Below are positions 16,558 to 25,173 of a DNA stretch of 37,066 nucleotides, piece after piece. The DNA comes from Verrucomicrobiales bacterium (GTDB lineage: Bacteria; Verrucomicrobiota; Verrucomicrobiia; Verrucomicrobiales; V1-33), in contig JAGNEJ010000046.1 in NCBI GenBank assembly GCA_018003315.1, positions 1 through 37,066 on the forward strand, read 5' to 3'. Positions within the stretch are counted from its first letter, which is position 1; each line of letters starts with the position of its first letter. Under the pieces are notes generated by a model. That model saw only the letters and a list, made by a program, of their open reading frames with translations, had not been told where the DNA came from and searched no databases. A program made the position numbers and the translations under genes.

Positions 16558-16569
16558 CCGCCGACCCGC

Positions 16570-18420
16570 TCACTCCACGGTGACGCTTTTGGCAAGGTTG
16601 CGCGGCTTGTCCACGTCGCGCCCCAGGGCCACCGCGCAATGATAGGCCAGCAGTTGCAGCGGCACGACGTTTAATAGCGGCTGCAGCATGTCGATGGTTC
16701 GCGGCACGAAAATGATGTCGTCGGCATGATCGGCGATTTCCTCATCCCCTTCGGTCGCTACCGCGACGATCGGTCCGCGACGCGCCCGGACTTCCTGCAT
16801 GCTGGAGATGTTTTTGTCATGCAGGCTGTCCTGTGGACAGAGGAAGACCGAGGGCGTCTCCCGGTCGATCAGCGCGATCACCCCGTGCTTGAGTTCCGCG
16901 CTGGGATAGCCCGCGGCGTGGATGTAGGAAATCTCCTTCAGCTTGAGGGCCGCCTCCAGCGCCACGGGGAAATTCGCCTGCCTTCCCAGAAACAGCATCG
17001 ACTTCGCCCCGCAGTATTTCTGGGCGATCAGTTCGATGTGCTCGTTGGCTTCCAGAATGCGGCTGATCTGCGCGGGCAGGGCCTCGAAGGCCTCGATGAT
17101 GCGCCGTCCACCGCTGGCGGAAAGATGGCGCATCCTCCCCAGCAGCAGCGTCAGCAGTCCGAAAATGGCACATTGGGAAAGGAAGGATTTGGTGGCGGCA
17201 ACGCCGATTTCCGGACCTGCGTGCATGTAAATGCCGCCGTCAGACTCGCGGGCAATGGTGCTGCCGACGTGATTGCAGAGGCCCAGGCACCGGAATCCCT
17301 TGCGGCGGGCCTCGCGCAGTGCGCCCAGGGTGTCCGCGGTTTCTCCGCTCTGGCTCACCGCTAGGAAAAGCGTGTTGCGCGGGACCGGACAATTCCGGTA
17401 GCGGAATTCGCTGGCATGGTCGGTCTGCGCGGCGAGAAACGCATGATCCTCCAGCATGTGGGCCCCCACCATGCCGGCATGCAGGGCGGTTCCGCAGCCC
17501 AGGATGATGATGCGGTCGATTTCCCGCAGTTGCTGCGGTGTCAAATTCAACCCGCCCAGTTGCGCGCTGTTTTCCTCCTGATGCAGCCGCCCGCGGATCG
17601 CATTTTCCACCGTCAGCGGCTGCTCGAAGATCTCCTTGAGCATGAAATGCGGAAAATCACCGCGCTCCGCAGCAGTCGGAGTGAAATCCAGCGCCTGGAT
17701 TTCATACGCGGAGGCCTCGTGCTCCAGGGTCTCGATGGTGAAGCTGTCGCAGCGCATTTCCGCCAGGTCGAAATCCTTCAGATACACCACTTTCTGGGTG
17801 TAGGGGAGCAGCGCGGTGGCGTCCGAGCAGAGAAACATTTCCCCTTCGCCCAGGCCCAGCACCAGCGGCGAACCGCGCCGCGCCCCGAGGATCAATCCGG
17901 GATGATTCCGGTGCATGACCGCCACGCCGTAGGTGCCCTTCACCGCCTGCAGCGCCCGTCGCACCGCCTCCACCAGCCTCCGGTCGCCGCCGGTCCGCGC
18001 CTCCTCCGCATAACACTTTCCGATGAGGTGGGCCAGCACCTCGGTGTCCGTCGCACTGTGGAAGACATCGCCCTGCGCTGCCAGTTGCCGTTTCAGCGCC
18101 TGGTAGTTTTCCACCACCCCGTTGTGCACCAGCGCCAGATCGCCGCTCTGATCCAGGTGCGGATGCGCATTGACGTCCGTCGGCTCGCCGTGCGTCGCCC
18201 AGCGCGTGTGGCTGATTCCCATCCGCGCAGGGTGGCCCCCTTTTCCCAAATCCCGCGCCAGTTCCGAAATCCGCCCCGCCTTCTTCGCAATTTCAAAACT
18301 CCCGTCCGCCAGCGTCGCCAGTCCGGCACTGTCATACCCCCGGTATTCCAGCCGCCGCAGCCCGTCGATCAATACCGGACGAACTTCCCGGGCTCCAACA
18401 TAGGCAATGATTCCACACAT
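16570..18420 (-). CDS. glmS: Glutamine-fructose-6-phosphate aminotransferase (isomerizing)
   Basis: GlmS makes glucosamine-6-phosphate, the first step toward UDP-GlcNAc for peptidoglycan and LPS. The 616-residue protein begins MCGIIAYVGAR, so the catalytic Cys of the glutaminase domain is residue 2 after the initiator. RLEYRGYDSAG, THGEPTDVNAHPH and the C-terminal SIS domains (SQSGETADT, ending in DKPRNLAKSVTVE) are intact. In-frame codons upstream of 18420 would bury Cys2, so the start is secure. It is preceded by a 559-base gene-free stretch with a terminator-like hairpin (18543-18569). Confidence 0.98.
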   Translation of the reverse strand: MCGIIAYVGAREVRPVLIDGLRRLEYRGYDSAGLATLADGSFEIAKKAGRISELARDLGKGGHPARMGISHTRWATHGEPTDVNAHPHLDQSGDLALVHNGVVENYQALKRQLAAQGDVFHSATDTEVLAHLIGKCYAEEARTGGDRRLVEAVRRALQAVKGTYGVAVMHRNHPGLILGARRGSPLVLGLGEGEMFLCSDATALLPYTQKVVYLKDFDLAEMRCDSFTIETLEHEASAYEIQALDFTPTAAERGDFPHFMLKEIFEQPLTVENAIRGRLHQEENSAQLGGLNLTPQQLREIDRIIILGCGTALHAGMVGAHMLEDHAFLAAQTDHASEFRYRNCPVPRNTLFLAVSQSGETADTLGALREARRKGFRCLGLCNHVGSTIARESDGGIYMHAGPEIGVAATKSFLSQCAIFGLLTLLLGRMRHLSASGGRRIIEAFEALPAQISRILEANEHIELIAQKYCGAKSMLFLGRQANFPVALEAALKLKEISYIHAAGYPSAELKHGVIALIDRETPSVFLCPQDSLHDKNISSMQEVRARRGPIVAVATEGDEEIADHADDIIFVPRTIDMLQPLLNVVPLQLLAYHCAVALGRDVDKPRNLAKSVTVE

Positions 18421-18432
18421 GGCGTTGAATGT

Positions 18433-18438
18433 TCTATA
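18433..18438 (-). promoter_or_regulatory. Candidate -10 element close to the glmS start
   Basis: On the minus strand TATAGA lies 12 bases before the glmS ATG, in a locally AT-rich pocket. No convincing -35 is seen, and the resulting leader would be very short. It is offered because the strong hairpin further upstream would otherwise sit in the glmS leader. Confidence 0.25.
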
Positions 18439-18538
18439 AAAGGTTGACGACAATCTGAAACATTCGAGTTTCCGCGCCGCCAGGTGAAATGCAAGCGGCA
18501 AATCCACCCAGCCAGACCGCCGCGGCGTTTGGGAACGC

Positions 18539-18569
18539 AAAACGCCCCGGAAGAAACCCTCCCGGGGCG
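18539..18569 (-). terminator. Intrinsic terminator-like hairpin upstream of glmS
   Basis: On the minus strand CGCCCCGG (18569-18562) pairs perfectly with CCGGGGCG (18550-18543) around an 11-base loop and is followed directly by TTTT (18542-18539). It lies about 120 bases before the glmS ATG and 410 bases after the stop of the preceding gene on that strand. It therefore either ends a separate small RNA or acts as an attenuator in the glmS leader. Confidence 0.6.
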
Positions 18570-18706
18570 CAGTGCGTGGAATCCCGCTTGTGCCGTCTAT
18601 GGCCGAGAGCGACTCGTTCCCAAGGCTCTACAAAGGTGGCGGCCGCCATCCCAGCTTCTGCCTTCCTGAAAAGGCCTGGCATCGGTCTGAACGGCAAAAC
18701 CTCCTC
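18539..18706 (-). ncRNA. Candidate structured RNA between the 18980 gene and glmS
   Basis: On the minus strand a GATAAT -10-like element (18718-18713) precedes a segment with nested inverted repeats and ends at the terminator at 18569-18539. TGCCGT (18591-18596) and ACGGCA (18691-18696) would close the domain. Inside it, CCAG/CTGG (18651-18654 with 18676-18679) enclose GCCTT/AAGGC (18660-18664 with 18671-18675). No convincing open reading frame fills it and no -35 is obvious. It does not match SRP RNA, 6S or tmRNA as I know them. It could be a small RNA or a leader regulator of glmS. Confidence 0.35.
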
Positions 18707-18979
18707 TACTGAATTATCGGAGCGGGCTCCATGGCCAGGCGTCGCGAACACAGCAGGAAATTCGACAAACTTTCAAAGAACTGCCCGGATTGTGATGACC
18801 CTCCTCCTGCCGGTCAAGCATCGAGTGGCGAATTCCGCCATTTCGGCGGGATTGCTGCACAGTTTCGATCCGCCAAGGCTGCCCAAAATGAGCGCCAGCC
18901 AAACCACTCACAGTGCCAATCCTGCCCGGGACGCACCGCACCCGCGCAGCATCACGGCGCAGGGCGGCTGGATTGCGCC

Positions 18980-19522
18980 TCATCGCTTCCGGTTACGGGA
19001 GCCGGAGGAAGTGTCGAACAATTCCAATTGCTCCCACCCCGGCTTGGGAGGCTGCCGGTGGCCTGTGGTGCCGGTGTTCCTGGGCGGCTTTTCCGGCGTG
19101 GTCGGCAGATCGGGAATCGCCGGTGCGTCTGAACAATGCACCGCAGTGGGAATGCGCCCGCGTTCAAAATGTTCGGCCTGCTCTGCCGTTCCCTGGCAGG
19201 TGATGAATTTGAGCAGCCGGTACACGGTCCCGCTGCCGTCGCGCCGCTGTCGGGGCGGCAGAACATAGGCCTCCAGGGCGGAGTCGGGCGGCACTGACTC
19301 CCAGTGCTCCTCCCCGGTATCGTCGTCGCGGTTCCCAAAGGCCGACACATGGGGAACGAGCACTTTGCGGCCATGCCTCCAGGCCCCCGGATTGTCGTCG
19401 CGGGCGGAACCGCTAAAAATGCCTTGGCCAAGCTCCAATGTGCCCTCAGGATGACGCATGAAATACACCAGGGGCTCGCCTGGTTTGACCCGACGCTTGT
19501 TTTGCATGATCCGGTTGCACAT
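18980..19522 (-). CDS. Hypothetical protein beginning Met-Cys-Asn-Arg
   Basis: The start at 19522 lies 50 bases after the MFS stop and gives 180 residues. It begins MCNRIMQNKRRVKPG; a Cys at position 2 recalls SRAP/HMCES and glutaminase N-terminal nucleophiles. The rest (GIFSGSARDD, VLVPHVSAFGNRDDDTGEEHW) shows no SRAP core motifs, so I do not assign that family. The C-terminal 50 residues are Pro/Thr-rich and probably disordered. Codon use looks coding. It follows the MFS transporter and PhoD-like genes on the same strand and may belong to their transcript. Confidence 0.5.
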   Translation of the reverse strand: MCNRIMQNKRRVKPGEPLVYFMRHPEGTLELGQGIFSGSARDDNPGAWRHGRKVLVPHVSAFGNRDDDTGEEHWESVPPDSALEAYVLPPRQRRDGSGTVYRLLKFITCQGTAEQAEHFERGRIPTAVHCSDAPAIPDLPTTPEKPPRNTGTTGHRQPPKPGWEQLELFDTSSGSRNRKR

Positions 19523-19572
19523 GGCGGTGAGGATATCCCGGAACGGCAGCAGCCTGCAAACCAGAATGGCGG

Positions 19573-20811
19573 TCACTCCACGCCTTGTTCCGGGAGTTCG
19601 GATTGCTCCGGCAGGCCGCGCAGAGCGGATTTTTCCCGCCAGAGGAGGAGGGAGGCAACGATGACCAGTCCGGCGCAGGCAAAGGCGACGTAGCGGATGT
19701 CGTGAGTGGCGATGAGCTGAAATGCCAGGATGGGGGCAATGACTCCGCGGACGCCGGTGAGAAAGCTGTGCACGGCCATGTATTCCGCGGTTTTGTCCGG
19801 CGTGGCGATTTTGGTGACCCAGAGGTTCCACACCACGTCGGCCCCGGCATTGGAAATGCCGAAAAGCACGGCCCCGAGGACCAGCCCGAAATGATCCTGT
19901 GCGGAGGAGGCGGTGAAAAAGGAGAGGAAACCGAGCATGAATCCGGTATTGAGGATGATGCGGAGGTTGAAAAAGTTCATCCGGTCGAACAGCGGACCCC
20001 AGATCGGATTGAAGCAGAGCCGGGCCAGGTTTGGAATGACGGCGGTGTAGAGGGCGACATCGTTCGGATCGAGGCGCAGCCCGTAGCGTTCGTGGGCGAG
20101 GTATTCGGTGCGCAGTGGAAACATGCAGAGATTGGCAAAGCCCAGGAACATCCAACTGACGAGCGTCCAGCGGAAGCGGAGGTCATCGCGCACATGGCGC
20201 AGGGCCGCCAGAGGGTTGCGTCCGGCAGCCGGTTCCACCCGGACTGCGGGCATGCGCGAGACGACCAGTGCCGAGAACGCAAAGCACACCGCATAGGCTC
20301 CGAGAACCCACGGATACCAGGCGAGGTTGTGCTGGAGCAGTTTCCCGGCGACCAGGGCAAAGGCGATGTTGCTGAGAATCCGCAGGAAATAGTTCCGCGA
20401 AAAGAGCAGTCCCCGGGTGGCAGCGCGGTAGTTGGCCTCGTAAATGATGGTGTAGAGCGGCGCGATGGCCGCCGCGGCCATGTAGGCGATGACGCTGCCT
20501 GCGGAAAACACCGTGAGGTCATTGACCGCAGCGCCGGCGCAGGCCACCGCGGCAATGGCGGAGAAAACCGCAATGCCCCGGCTGGCGGACCAGCCGCGGT
20601 GTCCGACAAACCAGAGGATGAGCGGCGCGAGCAGCAGGCCCAGGCTGGTGTTTGTCAGCAGAATGCCCTTGGCCGTCTGGCTGGCGTGGAAATGCTGGAT
20701 GGCCACCACGCCCAGAAAGGTGCTGTTGGCCGTCTCGGTGATGCCTGCCGCAACCGACCGCCACCGTTCCAACTGGAAGGTGCGCCGTTCGGCCAGTTCA
20801 GCGGTCAGCAA
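19573..20811 (-). CDS. Major facilitator superfamily transporter
   Basis: This hydrophobic protein of about 412 residues has around 12 membrane segments in two halves separated by a basic linker near the middle (RHVRDDLRFRW). It resembles MFS permeases. The conserved cytoplasmic loop motif after helix 2 is weak (FVGHRGWSASRG). The frame is open across the end of the phoD-like gene. I place the start at TTG 20811, the first plausible codon after that gene's TAA (20835-20837); the true start may differ. The substrate is unknown. It lies between the PhoD-like phosphatase and the Met-Cys-Asn-Arg protein on the same strand. Confidence 0.78.
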   Translation of the reverse strand: MLTAELAERRTFQLERWRSVAAGITETANSTFLGVVAIQHFHASQTAKGILLTNTSLGLLLAPLILWFVGHRGWSASRGIAVFSAIAAVACAGAAVNDLTVFSAGSVIAYMAAAAIAPLYTIIYEANYRAATRGLLFSRNYFLRILSNIAFALVAGKLLQHNLAWYPWVLGAYAVCFAFSALVVSRMPAVRVEPAAGRNPLAALRHVRDDLRFRWTLVSWMFLGFANLCMFPLRTEYLAHERYGLRLDPNDVALYTAVIPNLARLCFNPIWGPLFDRMNFFNLRIILNTGFMLGFLSFFTASSAQDHFGLVLGAVLFGISNAGADVVWNLWVTKIATPDKTAEYMAVHSFLTGVRGVIAPILAFQLIATHDIRYVAFACAGLVIVASLLLWREKSALRGLPEQSELPEQGVE

Positions 20812-20834
20812 TGCGCGGGTGGGACGGCGAATGG

Positions 20835-22307
20835 TTAGTGCTGGACCGGTGCCGGGCCGGGCTTGGCGGACGGCGGAAGCGCCGCCTTTGGGGTGGGCGG
20901 GGCATGCGGTGCGCCGTTCCATTCATGCACGGTCTTCCCCTTGGAGTCATGCAGGCGCACGGAGATCGCGCTGCCGGCAGAGCCCGGTGTGAGTTGGACG
21001 GAGCAGAACCCGCCGCCGCTGCGCGCAAACACATGCCAGGCGGGGTCCGGCTGAATCTTTGCCGCATGCCGATCACCGGCGGGGCCGACGGTGAATTCAT
21101 TCAATCCGGTTTGCGGATGCACCGCGTGGCTCTGCGCGTGCACGTCGCCGACCAGCACATAACAATTCCGCGGCGCGGTTTTTTTGAGAAATGCCCGGAC
21201 TTCATCGCCTTCGGTGCGGAACCCTGCCTTGCCCAGATTGTCCCCGCCTTTTCCCTTTCCGGGCGGACCGGTCAGGCTGGTGGGGCTGATGATGACCTTC
21301 CACTGGGCGGTACTTTCGGCGACGGTTTTGAAAAACCACGCCTTTTGCTCCCGGCCCAGCAGCGTTTTTTCCGGTCCGTCCTTTGCGCCGTTGGGCGAGC
21401 GGAAGTCCCGCGACTCCAGCAGCCAGATCTGCAGGTCGCGCCCCCAGCGGAACGTGCGATAGGGATTTTCTCCCACCGGCACCTGTTGTCGCCAGAGCGC
21501 GGCCCCGTCCTGATAGGTCCATCCCGGCATGGCTTTGGTCGGGTCGCAGTTGTTGCCCCAGGCATCATGGTCGTCCTTCTCCCAGTAGGCGGCGCAGTTT
21601 TTCAGGAAATCCACATGGCGCGGCAGGCTGTAAAGCCGCTCCCAGTGGAATTTCGCCAGCGGCACCGAGGTGGTTTTCGGCGGGTCATTATCGTAATAGA
21701 CGCTATCGCCAGTGAACACGGCGAACTTCGGCTTCAGTTTGGTCATCGCCGGAAAAATGTCGTATCCGGCGGCGGGATCGTCCACATCCGACCAGCCGAG
21801 GCAGTTGAGCACGCAAAAGGTGAGCGGCGCAGCCTGCTGCGGTGGCGGGGCGGTTTCAAATTGGCCATGGAGCGCTCCATGTGCCGCACCGGCGCTGCGC
21901 GATTCCACGGCATAGTGGTAAACGGTGGCCGGTTCGAGTTCTGTCAGGGCAAAGGTGCGTGCAAAATTCCCGGCCTGGTCCACGGCGGCCCAGGAGGTTT
22001 CCCTGGCATCCGAAAGATCCCGGGTTTTGCCGAAACGCACCCTCATTTCCCCGGCCATGCCAGGGCAGGCCCCGCGCCACGCCGCCGGGCCGCCAGCGAG
22101 GTCTTTCGGAGTCACTTTTTCTCCCTTCACAAACTGTTTTCCCGCGGCCAGCCTGGCGGGTGCTTTTGTCAGGCGGGCCCAGAGCAGCGCGGAGGCATCG
22201 GTCACCTCGCCGACCCGGGTGCCGGTGGCCTGGTGGGCGGGTGGTGGATCCTGTGCCGCGGAGTGGCCAGCGGTGGCGGCCAGAAAGACAACGTTCCATG
22301 CTCTCAT
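20835..22307 (-). CDS. PhoD-like alkaline phosphatase/phosphodiesterase, exported
   Basis: PhoD-family enzymes hydrolyse phosphomonoesters or phosphodiesters outside the cytoplasm using a Ca/Fe centre. From the ATG at 22307, which begins a hydrophobic signal peptide, there are 490 residues. An N-terminal Ig-like domain (GEVTDASALLWARL, TVYHYAVESR) is followed by the metallophosphatase core: FAVFTGDSVYYDN, then AYWEKDDHDAWGNN (the DDHD motif), and near the end LVGDVHAQSHAV. These are the family's metal-ligand blocks. It is 24 bases from the MFS gene. No Pho-box is apparent by eye. Confidence 0.87.
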   Translation of the reverse strand: MRAWNVVFLAATAGHSAAQDPPPAHQATGTRVGEVTDASALLWARLTKAPARLAAGKQFVKGEKVTPKDLAGGPAAWRGACPGMAGEMRVRFGKTRDLSDARETSWAAVDQAGNFARTFALTELEPATVYHYAVESRSAGAAHGALHGQFETAPPPQQAAPLTFCVLNCLGWSDVDDPAAGYDIFPAMTKLKPKFAVFTGDSVYYDNDPPKTTSVPLAKFHWERLYSLPRHVDFLKNCAAYWEKDDHDAWGNNCDPTKAMPGWTYQDGAALWRQQVPVGENPYRTFRWGRDLQIWLLESRDFRSPNGAKDGPEKTLLGREQKAWFFKTVAESTAQWKVIISPTSLTGPPGKGKGGDNLGKAGFRTEGDEVRAFLKKTAPRNCYVLVGDVHAQSHAVHPQTGLNEFTVGPAGDRHAAKIQPDPAWHVFARSGGGFCSVQLTPGSAGSAISVRLHDSKGKTVHEWNGAPHAPPTPKAALPPSAKPGPAPVQH

Positions 22308-22410
22308 TCCGCCATTCAATCCGCGGCGGTGCCGCTGGCAAATGCGCAATCGCTCAATCGCTTGATTTTTCCGCGGCGGGACGGATTACTCGGTTTTGCA
22401 TTCTGAACGC

Positions 22411-23700
22411 ATGAAGTTTGAGGACATCCGCGGCATTCTCCACTACGTCCCCCAGTTCCGGGGACAGACGTTTGTCGTGCAGGTGGAGGGCGAAGTCATC
22501 GATTCCGAAAATTTTGCCAATGTGCTGATGGACCTTGCGGTGCTGCATTCCTTGAGCATCCGCTGCGTGGTGGTCTATGGTGCGCGGCATCAGATTCGGG
22601 AATTGGCTGCACGGCGCGGCGTCGCGCTTTCCTCCGTGGATGGCACCGGGGTCACGGATGACGCCACGCTGGAAGTCTCAGTGGATGCCATTTCCCGGCT
22701 GGGCACCCAGCTCATGCAGCACCTGACCTCGATGGGCCTGCAGGCGGCCATGACCAACTGCGTGGTCTCGCATCCGGCGGGAGTCATCCGGGGGCGCGAT
22801 CTCGGCAGCACTGGAACGATCGACCGGGTGGAGGGGAAAATGCTGGAGGCACTGATTGAGAAAGGGATGATTCCGGTGATCGCGCCGCTGGGATTTGAAA
22901 AACAGGGCCGCACCCTGCGGCTCAACAGCGCCAATGTCGCCGCACAGGTGGCCATCGAGCTGAAGGCGGCGAAAATTCTCTTTGTCGTGCCCGACGCGCT
23001 GCAAAGCAGGGATGGGCGCAGCCTGCGGCAGCTTTCCGTGGCCGATGCCAAGGCGTGCGCCGACCAGATCGTGGATGATGCCGAGCAGTCCCGCGGCACC
23101 CAGTTGCGGACCGCGGCCAGGGCGTGTGAGCACGGGGTTCCGCGCTGCCATTTTGTGGATGGGCGGCAGGACGAAGCGCTGCTGGGGGAACTGTTCAGCG
23201 TCGAAGGCGTGGGCACCATGGTGTATGCAGATGCCTATTCCCAAATCCGCCCCGCCCGCAAAGCGGACATTCCGGGCATCGCTTCGATGATCCGCCACGC
23301 GGTGCAGGATGAGGAACTGGTCAAGCGCACCCGCCAGGAAATCCGCGAAAATCTGGGCGACTATTTCGTCCTCGAAATCGACGGCAGCCTCGTGGGCGTG
23401 GTCGCGGTGCAGCTGTTTTCCGAAAACAGGCTGGCGGAGGTCGGCTGCCTTTACATCCGCAAGTCGCACGAGGGCCAGGGCCATGGCGGCCGGCTGGTGG
23501 GCTTTGCGGAAAAACGCGCCCGGGCACTGGGTGCGGAGCGCCTGTTCGCCCTGTCCACGCAGGCCTATAATTATTTCGAAACCAAACTGGGTTTCCAGTC
23601 CTGGGACGAGGAGCACCTGCCGCCCGCCCGCCTGGAAAAACTGCGCCGCAGCGGGCGCAACTCCCGGATCATGGTGAAAACGTTGGGGGAGGAAAGATAA
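22411..23700 (+). CDS. argA: N-acetylglutamate synthase
   Basis: This enzyme acetylates glutamate with acetyl-CoA, the first step of arginine biosynthesis. The 429-residue protein has an N-terminal amino-acid kinase-like domain (HYVPQFRGQTFVVQVEG, later LRLNSANVAAQVAIELKAAK) and a C-terminal GNAT domain from about residue 280 (IRPARKADIPGI, then VGCLYIRKSHEGQGHGGRLV, the acetyl-CoA loop, and YNYFETKLGF). This two-domain order and length fit ArgA of the E. coli type rather than ArgJ or a bare kinase. I chose the ATG at 22411; a TTG at 22396 would add five residues. No other arg gene is in the window. Confidence 0.95.
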   Translation: MKFEDIRGILHYVPQFRGQTFVVQVEGEVIDSENFANVLMDLAVLHSLSIRCVVVYGARHQIRELAARRGVALSSVDGTGVTDDATLEVSVDAISRLGTQLMQHLTSMGLQAAMTNCVVSHPAGVIRGRDLGSTGTIDRVEGKMLEALIEKGMIPVIAPLGFEKQGRTLRLNSANVAAQVAIELKAAKILFVVPDALQSRDGRSLRQLSVADAKACADQIVDDAEQSRGTQLRTAARACEHGVPRCHFVDGRQDEALLGELFSVEGVGTMVYADAYSQIRPARKADIPGIASMIRHAVQDEELVKRTRQEIRENLGDYFVLEIDGSLVGVVAVQLFSENRLAEVGCLYIRKSHEGQGHGGRLVGFAEKRARALGAERLFALSTQAYNYFETKLGFQSWDEEHLPPARLEKLRRSGRNSRIMVKTLGEER

Positions 23701-23879
23701 ACGGATTGGTTAGGGATGCTTTGCGGGAAACTGCTTCCCCCCCAGGATCACCGATCACAGGCTCTTTCCGCTGAGCACAAGCCTGCGGCATCCTGCCGCG
23801 ACGCCGGGTTGCCCACGCAACGGATCGCGGTTGCACAGGTCTGATGTCCACTACCCAACGGCTGCCCCACATCCGGATG

Positions 23880-23897
23880 GACGCGGAGAACCGCGTC
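23880..23897. terminator. Perfect seven-base-pair hairpin between argA and the propeller gene
   Basis: GACGCGG, loop AGAA, CCGCGTC, in the 278-base gap between convergent genes. There is no T-tract, so terminator function is uncertain. Nothing else in 23701-23978 could be assigned. Confidence 0.35.
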
Positions 23898-23978
23898 TGA
23901 TTCGGGCGGGTGAAACCTCCTCCTCCCTCACGCCGTGGAGCGGTGAAGCACCTGGCGCGACGCGTATTCCGCCGCGCG

Positions 23979-25031
23979 TCAGGAAACCTTCCGGAGCCGG
24001 GTGACGCGTCCTCCTTCCACCCATTCGGCCACAATGATGTTTCCGTCCTTGTCGAAGGCGGCATCGTGCGGGTGGACGAAGCGGCCTGGCCGCCACAGTT
24101 TGGGGTCGCGCCGCACCTTGAAGCCGTCGAGCACCACCTTGCGCCATTCCGGGTCATCGCCCAGTTGCGCCAGGACCTGGTTGTTCCTGTCCAGCAGGGT
24201 GATGCGGGCATGGAGGTCCGGCACCAGCATGATTTCCCCGCGAATGTCGATGTTGGCAGGGAACAGGAAGCCTTCGAGGATCGAGAGCGGTTGCCCGTCG
24301 ATCGTCAGATACTGCAGGCGGGCGTTGGCGCGGTCGCAAACGCAGAGTTTCGGCGTGCCGTCGCGGGTGTCGAGCCAGTGGCCGTGCGGGGTGTTGAATT
24401 TTCCGGGTTCCTTGCCGTGGCCGCCGAACGTGCTCAGGTAGTTTCCGTCCTTGTCATAGCGGTGGATGAAGTGGCGGCCGTAGCCATCGCCGGCATGAAA
24501 TCCGCCATCGGGCGTGAAGCTGATGTTGGTAAAATTCCACCCCTTGCCGTCGTCGTATTGGTGGGATTCCGGCGGGGCGTTTTTGCGCCAGACGAGTTCT
24601 CCCTTCAGGGTGAGTTTTGCCAGTCCGCCATTGGGCCCCCCGCCATTGGCCGCCAGGTAGATGAATTCCTCATTGCCCTCTTTCCGAATCTCAATGCCAT
24701 GGCCGGCACCCTGGTGGAAGTCTGCCAGGGAGCGGACAAATTTCCCTGCCGGATCGAAGACAAAAACCGACCCCGGTTTGCCCTGGTGGGCGATGTAAAC
24801 CATGCCTGCCGCGTCAAAGGCAACGCCGTGCGAGGGTCCGCCATAGGTGTGGTCTGCGGGCAGCTCGCCCCAGCCGTGCTGGCATTCGTATTTCCACGCT
24901 CCGTCCCCGACGATGAGCGACTCCGCCGCAGCGGCCCGGCGGGGCAGCAGCAGAGTGGGCAAGGTGACGGCTGCGGCGGTGGCGGCGCCGGAGACTTTCA
25001 AGAATTGGCGGCGGGAGCGGGTGCGTTTCAT
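23979..25031 (-). CDS. Tat-exported NHL/six-bladed beta-propeller protein
   Basis: The 350-residue protein opens with a twin-arginine signal (SRRQFLKVSG, residues 6-15, then an Ala/Leu-rich hydrophobic core) and continues with propeller repeats. Recognisable blades include SHGVAFDAAGMVYIAH, HGIEIRKEGNEEFIYLA, YDKDGNYLSTFG and HPHDAAFDKDGNIIVAEW, with the GxVyvaD-like pattern of NHL repeats and the SMP-30/PAL lyase superfamily. Such proteins often sit in secreted lyase or binding roles. The activity cannot be deduced. The Tat signal suggests a folded, perhaps metal-containing, cargo. It is divergent from the Rsm22-like gene. Confidence 0.88.
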   Translation of the reverse strand: MKRTRSRRQFLKVSGAATAAAVTLPTLLLPRRAAAAESLIVGDGAWKYECQHGWGELPADHTYGGPSHGVAFDAAGMVYIAHQGKPGSVFVFDPAGKFVRSLADFHQGAGHGIEIRKEGNEEFIYLAANGGGPNGGLAKLTLKGELVWRKNAPPESHQYDDGKGWNFTNISFTPDGGFHAGDGYGRHFIHRYDKDGNYLSTFGGHGKEPGKFNTPHGHWLDTRDGTPKLCVCDRANARLQYLTIDGQPLSILEGFLFPANIDIRGEIMLVPDLHARITLLDRNNQVLAQLGDDPEWRKVVLDGFKVRRDPKLWRPGRFVHPHDAAFDKDGNIIVAEWVEGGRVTRLRKVS

Positions 25032-25173
25032 GGATCTGCGGAGTTGGCGTTCAGGAGCATGAGAGTAGCCGGTGGAGCGGCTGGGAAAAGGAAAATTTCC
25101 AGCGCTTCGGTGCTTGCGCGGACGGTTTCCGTTTCTCTACTGCTCCCGGCGCATTCTACCCGCCGCACTCCGC

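Larger units (their letters stand above)
18421..18979. other. 559-base spacer upstream of glmS
   Basis: No convincing protein gene is present in this stretch between the stop of the 18980 gene and the glmS start, both on the minus strand. It holds the hairpins and candidate RNA described separately at 18539-18706. I can assign nothing to 18720-18979. Confidence 0.5.

Noticed and set aside
18640-18690. Bacterial SRP RNA hairpin (CAGG...GGAAGG...CAG)
   Set aside because: The tetraloop and the symmetric internal loop of domain IV do not line up; the resemblance is too loose.
18980-19522. SRAP (HMCES/YedK) protein
   Set aside because: Only the Met-Cys start fits; the WG...P.W, NARAET and conserved histidine motifs are missing.
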